From assembly GCA_020438185.1 (NCBI GenBank), contig JAGQVC010000021.1:1-11365 (forward strand): a stretch of 11,365 bases of DNA. Reading direction: 5' to 3'. Positions 7,152 to 11,365 of this stretch are shown piece by piece; the first letter of the stretch is position 1, and the number at the start of each line of letters is the position of its first letter. This DNA comes from Bacteroidota bacterium (GTDB taxonomy: Bacteria > Bacteroidota > Bacteroidia > M30B66). Below the pieces are notes generated by a model. The model was not told where the DNA came from, made no database searches, and saw only the letters and a list, made by a program, of their open reading frames with translations. The translations under genes were made by a program, and so were the position numbers.

Positions 7152-7183
7152 AAGCACGGCTCATTTCATCAATGGCCGCGCTT
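7152..7183 (-). terminator. Intrinsic terminator of the C10 protease gene
   Basis: On the minus strand AAGCGCGGC, a 14-base loop and GCCGTGCTT form a 9-base stem (one G-U pair), followed at once by six T's (7153 back to 7148) and an A/T-rich tail. It starts 26 bases after the protease stop at 7210. On the + strand the same sequence has an A-C mismatch and no T run, so it is not expected to stop the SRPBCC transcript. Confidence 0.8.
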
Positions 7184-7209
7184 AAATCGGGTTAGGGGAT
7201 TTATTTTAA

Positions 7210-9792
7210 TTATTTTCTGGTCACTTTTCCGTAATATTTATGACCTGCATTTTCAATTTCAATAAGATATAATCCGGCCGAAAGGCCGTTAAGATTAAGT
7301 TGATAAACAGGACTGTTTTGGGTTACTGATTCTGATTGCACAACTCTGCCGCCCATATCAAACACCCGAATACTTGCCTTGTTCAGATTCTCCGAAACTT
7401 TAATGAAGCAACTGCTTTCAGCAGGGTTTGGATAGATTTGCATTGTTTCAACCGGCTGTTCCTGAGATTCTATGCCAAGAACAGACCTGGAGATAGTCAA
7501 TTCAAGGAGGTAAGTTCCCGTGCTTCCTGTGAAGTATGGTGACACTTTAAATGTTACGTTTCCACCGTTTGCCAGGGTAATAGGCTCCGGAGCAACATCA
7601 TCAATTGCGGGAGATAAACCACTACCGGTATCCCAGCTAAATAAACCGTCCACAGTATAGGTATTCCCGTTTCCGGAATTATACGAATCATGCAGTCGCG
7701 GAGTAATTAAATAGCTGAATCCGGCCGGGAGACTAATTGAATAAAAATCCACATCTGCTCCCTCATGTAAATTGGAACCGCTTGTTGAAACAACCAGATT
7801 ATTTCCACTAAAATTTGTTGCCAGATTGTAAGCATTCCCTGCCGCATTGTTATTTTCGTACATATCTGGATTAATCGGAGGCGCAGCAACGGTAATCGTA
7901 ATCGGGTTTGTGTAAAGCGAACCTCCCAGCAGGTAGTATTGAGATGTGCCCTGTTCGATACCCATCATGGCCAGAATATACGTTCCGGGTTCCACATTCA
8001 GATTATTTGTACTGAAAGTGAGGTAAGGAGGATTGTAAACGTATCCGGGCGGCAGCCCTTGATTCTCGTCCAGCTCACCAATTGTTGTTACATAGTTTCC
8101 TTCCAAATCGTAAAGAGCAGCAGCGTATGTACCATACCAGTCAAAGAAACCGTCGTTAATCAGATTTACATTAACCGAAGCTGACTGGCCCGAAACAAAT
8201 TGCGTAGGCGAAAGCACCATATCAGAATAAAGCTGAATGTAATTGTAAGGTCCTGCAATGGTTAAATAAACCGGGTTGTATAAGCCGTTACCCGGCTGAA
8301 TGAGTTGCCAGTTCCCGCTTCCCTGTTTGAAGATTACTGCCACGTAATAGTCGCCCGGAGTGGCAAGCAAGCCGCTTGTGCTAAAAGTAGCATTAACCGC
8401 GGAATTACCATTAACAGTTTCATTTGGAAAAGTTTGAATAAAATCAACCACATAACCATCTTCATTCAATAAAACAGCAGCAAAATCGGCTGTTAAGGCA
8501 GTGCCTCCCGTGTTACTAATCTGGCAATACACGTCAAATGCAGATGCGAAATCAACGGTGGTTCCCGGGTAAATATTAATTGCACCAGAAATACTTAAAG
8601 AAGCGGGTGGAGGTGGGTTTTGTCCGCCACCATCTCCCGGAGGCTTAATACCTATGATAACTTGCTGGTTGGAATTAAAGCCGCCTGCTCCACCTCCTGT
8701 TCCAAGGCTGGTAGGGTTGAGGGCATTGAGTAAATAATAGCCGTCATTCTGATTGCTCCAGCCCCAGTTCATGTGGAACATGTTATTGTCATCGTAGCCA
8801 TCGAGAACCCAGGTATGTCCGCCGCCGTTACCAATTCCGGCATATTGCATCGGACGCCCCTCGTCGAGTTCTGTTCTAATTGTGTTGGACCACTGTGTAT
8901 CGGAATAATTCGCGCGCAGAATTCCGCTCACGCTGCTTGCATCGTAACCAAAATAGGTTTTGTAAGCATATTCTGAGCAATGTTGAATAGGCGAAGCCGC
9001 ATTAACCACATATGCAGCGCTTCCGCCTGTTTGCGCAACACCATAACTCATTTCAACGCTTACACCGCACTGGTACATGAGTTCGGCAACCGAAGTATTG
9101 TTAGAAGTAACCTGCGAGGGCATTGCGCTCCAGTTATAGGTTGTATTACCGAAATCGGCCGAAAGAGTACCATACGACTGAGAATTAAATGAGTGAAAAC
9201 CACTCCCTTGAGCCGGGTATTCCCAGAATTTCATAATCATGGCCATTGCAGTGGCTACGCATCCGGTAACAGTACGATCGTTGTACTGGTTGCTGTATGG
9301 ACAGTCGGCATTGTAATATGGAGCCTGATCCCAGCCAAGCTGAACCAAGGGGCCCACGGCAGAACGGAGTGCGTGCGAAATCGCTGTTTCATCGCTGTAT
9401 TCAGCCCATTTGTTATAAATATCCTGCGTAGCAGAAACATTATTATTAATAATGAAGATGAGCTGATCCTTGTAATTATCAATCCATGATTTGAATTGAG
9501 GGGCTTGTTGCTCAGCGATGTAAGTTCCGTTTAATGCATATCCCAGAACGGGCCATGACTGGTCTTCTCCTGAAACAATTACAAAGCCGTCATCCTGATT
9601 CATTTGGAATACATAAAGTAATGCTCTTCCATTGTAGTTTTCCTGCTGAACAAGTTGAAAGGTTTCGGCACCCATACCATTTTGAATGCGGTAAAAATTT
9701 GTTGCAAGCTGGCTGGCTCTTTCAATATCTACTTCGGCTGCAAAGCATCCGAAGGATATCAGCATAGCGAGAAATAGGTAAATCTTTTTCAT
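7210..9792 (-). CDS. Secreted C10 (streptopain-like) cysteine protease with T9SS sorting domain
   Basis: The protein has 860 residues. Order of parts: signal peptide (1-19, MKKIYLFLAMLISFGCFAA); a prodomain resembling the C10 inhibitor/Spi fold (about 20-140, with DDGFVIVSGED); the peptidase domain (about 146-383) with Cys178 in TGCVATAMAMIMKFW, His326 in GGGHTWVLDGYD and the NWGW loop at 342-345; a Gly/Pro linker (384-397); two Ig-like repeats (about 398-513 and 518-637); a PPC-like beta domain (about 642-768, starting DMYENNNAAGNAYNL); and a type A T9SS tail (about 782-860, IYPNPAE...IRVFDMGGRVV...LNLNGLSAGLYLIEI, ending KVTRK). It should cross the inner membrane by Sec and the outer membrane by T9SS, lose the tail, and act at the surface or outside as a papain-fold protease after removal of the prodomain. 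The catalytic pair and NWGW are intact. It is a single-gene unit with its own terminator; the target is unknown. Confidence 0.95.
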   Translation of the reverse strand: MKKIYLFLAMLISFGCFAAEVDIERASQLATNFYRIQNGMGAETFQLVQQENYNGRALLYVFQMNQDDGFVIVSGEDQSWPVLGYALNGTYIAEQQAPQFKSWIDNYKDQLIFIINNNVSATQDIYNKWAEYSDETAISHALRSAVGPLVQLGWDQAPYYNADCPYSNQYNDRTVTGCVATAMAMIMKFWEYPAQGSGFHSFNSQSYGTLSADFGNTTYNWSAMPSQVTSNNTSVAELMYQCGVSVEMSYGVAQTGGSAAYVVNAASPIQHCSEYAYKTYFGYDASSVSGILRANYSDTQWSNTIRTELDEGRPMQYAGIGNGGGHTWVLDGYDDNNMFHMNWGWSNQNDGYYLLNALNPTSLGTGGGAGGFNSNQQVIIGIKPPGDGGGQNPPPPASLSISGAINIYPGTTVDFASAFDVYCQISNTGGTALTADFAAVLLNEDGYVVDFIQTFPNETVNGNSAVNATFSTSGLLATPGDYYVAVIFKQGSGNWQLIQPGNGLYNPVYLTIAGPYNYIQLYSDMVLSPTQFVSGQSASVNVNLINDGFFDWYGTYAAALYDLEGNYVTTIGELDENQGLPPGYVYNPPYLTFSTNNLNVEPGTYILAMMGIEQGTSQYYLLGGSLYTNPITITVAAPPINPDMYENNNAAGNAYNLATNFSGNNLVVSTSGSNLHEGADVDFYSISLPAGFSYLITPRLHDSYNSGNGNTYTVDGLFSWDTGSGLSPAIDDVAPEPITLANGGNVTFKVSPYFTGSTGTYLLELTISRSVLGIESQEQPVETMQIYPNPAESSCFIKVSENLNKASIRVFDMGGRVVQSESVTQNSPVYQLNLNGLSAGLYLIEIENAGHKYYGKVTRK

Positions 9793-10077
9793 GTTGCTTA
9801 TTTTGGTTGGTTAGGCTCCGGCTGCAGATTGTCAGGTTAGTTTATTGAGTTGCGAACCTGCTGCTCAGGCTTCCGGAATGAATAATTCAAAGGTCGTCAG
9901 GCAAACTGAAAATAGCTATCCCCAGATTCGGGGATTTGTTAGTTAAATATTTTGGAATGCATTTTCAGCATTAATCTGATATGCCAAATGAAAGAGCCTT
10001 ATAATCATTTATTACATTGCACTAATCAATTCAGATGTAAAGCAAGCAAATTAAAATAATCTCAATCTTTAATAAAA
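9793..10077. other. Divergent intergenic region with a short GC hairpin
   Basis: These 285 bases lie between the start codons of the C10 protease and the AT-rich nuclease-fold-like gene, so two promoters are expected. I find no exact TAnnTTTG box with a spaced TTTG on either strand. The clearest structure is ATCCCC-AGATTC-GGGGAT (9918-9935), a 6-base stem with a 6-base loop, about 126 bases before the protease ATG. It has no T run on either side and so is not a normal terminator; it could be an operator or an RNA hairpin in a long leader. Nothing else stands out. Confidence 0.3.
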
Positions 10078-10518
10078 ATGGATGAAATAGACGGCAGAAA
10101 GCTAATTGAAGATGGTAAATTCATTGGAAATTCCAATCACTCAAAGATTCACCAATTTACACAAACAGATTTAGCAATTGAATTGGCTAAGTCATTGAAG
10201 TCGGAAGTTGTGTTGGAAGTAATAATATGCATTGATATAGCAGGAAAATTGAATAAATTTATTCCGGATATTTCGATTTTCAGACACCGGAATGATGCAT
10301 TACCCTTTTTTATAATTGAAGTTGATGAAACTGATTTGCAAAAAGAAATACAGAAATGTGTCTTGATTTTAAATAATTCAAATTTAATTATTGGGGCAGC
10401 GATTTATTCGATTTCTGAAGGATGTTATTATTTGATATCAAAACAGGAGAATCTTAATCAGGTTGATCGAATAAACAGTAGTAAAGAATTAATTGAAATG
10501 ATTAATTCTTTAATTTAA
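10078..10518 (+). CDS. Hypothetical protein with PD-(D/E)XK / Uma2-like core
   Basis: The protein has 146 residues, is soluble, and has no signal peptide. I recognise only a fold-level pattern. A helix after HSKIHQFTQTDLAIELAKSL leads to a strand EVVLEVIICID, then FIPDISIFR (Pro63-Asp64-Ile65), then PFFIIEVDET (Glu81), a helix (89-100) and a strand (IIGAAIYSIS). The PD...IEV spacing and order are those of Uma2/DUF820-type and related PD-(D/E)XK nuclease-like proteins. The third motif position, normally Lys, is Asp83 (E-V-D), so catalytic activity is doubtful unless a lysine from elsewhere substitutes. The gene is AT-rich: 77 of its first 240 bases are G or C (about 32%), against roughly 50% in sampled lines of neighbouring genes, which suggests a different origin. 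It has no partner gene on its strand and ends in a hairpin overlapping its stop. Many Bacteroidota carry scattered genes of this type with no known job. The fold call is moderate and the function unknown. Confidence 0.5.
   Translation: MDEIDGRKLIEDGKFIGNSNHSKIHQFTQTDLAIELAKSLKSEVVLEVIICIDIAGKLNKFIPDISIFRHRNDALPFFIIEVDETDLQKEIQKCVLILNNSNLIIGAAIYSISEGCYYLISKQENLNQVDRINSSKELIEMINSLI
10483..10511 (+). terminator. Terminator-like hairpin overlapping the 3' end of the nuclease-fold-like gene
   Basis: AAAGAATTAAT and ATTAATTCTTT form a perfect 11-base inverted repeat around a 7-base loop (TGAAATG). The right arm ends four bases before the stop codon and is followed by TTTAATTTAATAAATT-type sequence. 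The stem is almost all A/T, so it is weaker than usual. It lies between convergent genes, the place where a terminator is needed, and no other candidate is present. Confidence 0.4.
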
Positions 10519-10533
10519 TAAATTAAGTAGCAA

Positions 10534-10701
10534 TCATCTTCTCATATACCTGATAATCATAACAACCAGCGCAAAAAGAAACATGAAAATGCTGATTCTG
10601 TTCATGCCGTTCATGAATTTCAGGTTGATATTGCTTTTTTTGCCATCCTTACGGAATAGTGTGCGGATGTCGAGGTAATAAAGAATCTTTTTTAGAAACA
10701 T
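10534..10701 (-). CDS. Small membrane-anchored protein, DUF6728-like
   Basis: This is a 55-residue frame from ATG (10699-10701) to TGA (10534-10536). It starts MFLKKILYYLDIRTLFRKDG, then has NINLKFMNGMNRISIFMF, a hydrophobic helix at about 37-51, and a basic end (RYMRR). The pattern of an amphipathic N-terminal helix, FRK, NINLK.M.G.N.ISI.MF and one transmembrane helix matches, from memory, the small Bacteroidota family DUF6728, whose members have about this length and no known function. It follows the ferritin gene on the same strand at 63 bases, with an exact TAnnTTTG box in the gap, so it probably has its own promoter. It converges with the nuclease-fold-like gene; only 15 bases separate the two stops. 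The conserved motif makes it a real gene despite its size; the family name is my recognition, not a search result. Confidence 0.7.
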   Translation of the reverse strand: MFLKKILYYLDIRTLFRKDGKKSNINLKFMNGMNRISIFMFLFALVVMIIRYMRR

Positions 10702-10723
10702 ACTGAAAAATTCAGAGTTTATT

Positions 10724-10731
10724 CAAAGATA
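10724..10731 (-). promoter_or_regulatory. Likely -7 box for the DUF6728-like gene
   Basis: On the minus strand the sequence is TATCTTTG, an exact TAnnTTTG match. It ends 22 bases before the ATG at 10701, in the 63-base gap after the ferritin gene. No TTTG -33 box is seen at the usual spacing (TTTA at 10747-10750 is too close). This is half-promoter evidence only. Confidence 0.4.
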
Positions 10732-10764
10732 GGAAAGGAATTCCGTTAAACTTCCATGTAGTGG

Positions 10765-11295
10765 TTATTTGCCACCTGTTGAAATGCCTTCCGTTTTAAT
10801 TTTCTGTTTTGCTAGCGCTTCCAGTTCTTTGTCAATATAATAAAGTCCCTGGCCTTCCAGGCCGATGAGTTCGATCCGGTCAAGAATATTCCCGAACAAT
10901 ACTTCTTCTTCACGTTGCTCATCCACATAAAACTGAAGAAAATTCAAAGTTCCGTAATCCTTTTCTTCACGTGCAACTTCGCAAAGCTGGTGAACAGAGG
11001 CAGTTACCATTTTTTCGCTTTCTAGCGAGCGCTGTACAACCTGGCGGATGTTCTCAAAATCCAGATCAACCTGATCTACAGATGCCACTTTAGCATGGCC
11101 TCCCATTTCATTGATATACTTGAAAACTTTAAGCATATGCTGACGCTCTTCTTCACTTTGAGCATAGTAAAATGAAGCCGCCCCATTGAGTTTTTTCTTT
11201 TCGCACCAGGATGCCATGGAAAGATACAGGGCAGATGCGGCAGATTCAAGCTTAACCTGTTGATTCAGGCTTTTTTCAAGTTTATCGGAGAACAT
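10765..11295 (-). CDS. ftnA: Ferritin (bacterial non-heme, FtnA type)
   Basis: This 176-residue four-helix-bundle subunit belongs to a 24-mer cage that oxidises Fe(II) and stores iron as a ferric mineral in the cytosol. All ferroxidase ligands of the FtnA type are present at the E. coli FtnA numbers: Glu17, Glu50, His53, Glu94, Gln127 and Glu130, and third-site residues Glu49, Glu126 and Glu129. The motif SEEERQHMLK is at 47-56. The C-terminal short helix is present (IDKELEALAKQ), followed by a flexible GGK tail. I start it at the ATG 11293-11295 (MFSDKLEKSL), which gives the family's usual N-terminus. An in-frame TTG 18 bases upstream would add six residues, but that TTG lies inside a probable -7 box. 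No Fur-like site could be judged because only 70 upstream bases are in the window. The 55-residue small membrane protein gene follows 63 bases downstream. Confidence 0.97.
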   Translation of the reverse strand: MFSDKLEKSLNQQVKLESAASALYLSMASWCEKKKLNGAASFYYAQSEEERQHMLKVFKYINEMGGHAKVASVDQVDLDFENIRQVVQRSLESEKMVTASVHQLCEVAREEKDYGTLNFLQFYVDEQREEEVLFGNILDRIELIGLEGQGLYYIDKELEALAKQKIKTEGISTGGK

Positions 11296-11310
11296 GAATA
11301 TATTTTTTTG

Positions 11311-11318
11311 CAAAAATA
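11311..11318 (-). promoter_or_regulatory. Possible -7 box for ftnA
   Basis: On the minus strand the sequence is TATTTTTG, an exact TAnnTTTG match, and it ends 15 bases before the ATG at 11295. This would leave a short leader. No TTTG at the -33 spacing is seen. The sequence is A/T-rich, so a chance match is possible. Confidence 0.4.
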
Positions 11319-11365
11319 GGATTCTTATTGAAATAAGTGATTCTCCCTGGTGTATTGCTGTACTG

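Noticed and set aside
9193..9489. 98-codon + strand frame inside the C10 protease gene
   Set aside because: It is antisense to the catalytic domain, including the Cys178 region, and is best explained as a shadow of that gene.
1..11365. Search for defence islands, CRISPR repeats, tRNA genes or insertion-sequence ends
   Set aside because: No regularly spaced repeats, tRNA-like cloverleafs, transposase motifs or flanking direct repeats were found. The only nuclease-like gene stands alone.

Overview
The window looks like ordinary chromosomal DNA from a member of the Bacteroidota. The evidence is a large secreted protease with a C-terminal type IX secretion (Por) sorting domain, a serine hydroxymethyltransferase with the Bacteroidota-style ADISHPSG and DSAVFPGTQGGP stretches, promoter -7 boxes of the TAnnTTTG type, almost no Shine-Dalgarno sequences, and a small protein resembling a family known from this phylum. 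Base composition is moderate (about 40-50% GC) in most genes. It drops to about 28-32% in the partial gene at the left edge and in the nuclease-fold-like gene near 10.1-10.5 kb. I cannot name a genus.

Layout from left to right. (1) Positions 1-162 hold the end of a + strand gene that I do not recognise. (2) Positions 196-2497 hold a three-gene minus-strand operon. Transcription runs from a cystathionine gamma-synthase/lyase family enzyme to a classical short-chain dehydrogenase (4-base ATGA overlap) and then to a small four-helix membrane protein of the COG3169/DUF486 type. (3) A 198-base divergent spacer precedes a + strand secreted S41-type peptidase (2696-3718). (4) A strong hairpin at 3719-3745 separates it from a convergent minus-strand pair, glyA (serine hydroxymethyltransferase) followed 33 bases later by fahA (fumarylacetoacetase). 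A good -7 box lies in front of glyA. (5) A + strand SRPBCC/START-fold protein (6561-7019) may be preceded by a 30-codon open frame. (6) A large minus-strand gene (7210-9792) encodes a C10 (streptopain-like) cysteine protease with a prodomain, two Ig-like repeats, a PPC-like domain and a T9SS sorting tail, followed by its own terminator. (7) A 285-base divergent spacer leads to an AT-rich + strand gene with a PD-(D/E)XK/Uma2-like core. (8) Convergent with it, on the minus strand, are a ferritin gene (true start at 11295) and downstream of it a 55-residue membrane-anchored small protein.

The genes are mostly housekeeping: sulfur amino acid metabolism, one-carbon metabolism, the last step of tyrosine breakdown and iron storage. 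Two are secreted hydrolases. I see no phage, insertion sequence, CRISPR array, tRNA or rRNA, and no convincing new multi-gene system. The items most worth a second look are the domain build of the C10 protease, the altered motif positions of the S41 protein, the AT-rich nuclease-fold-like gene, and the short genes that a length cut-off would miss. No spacer exceeds 300 bases.
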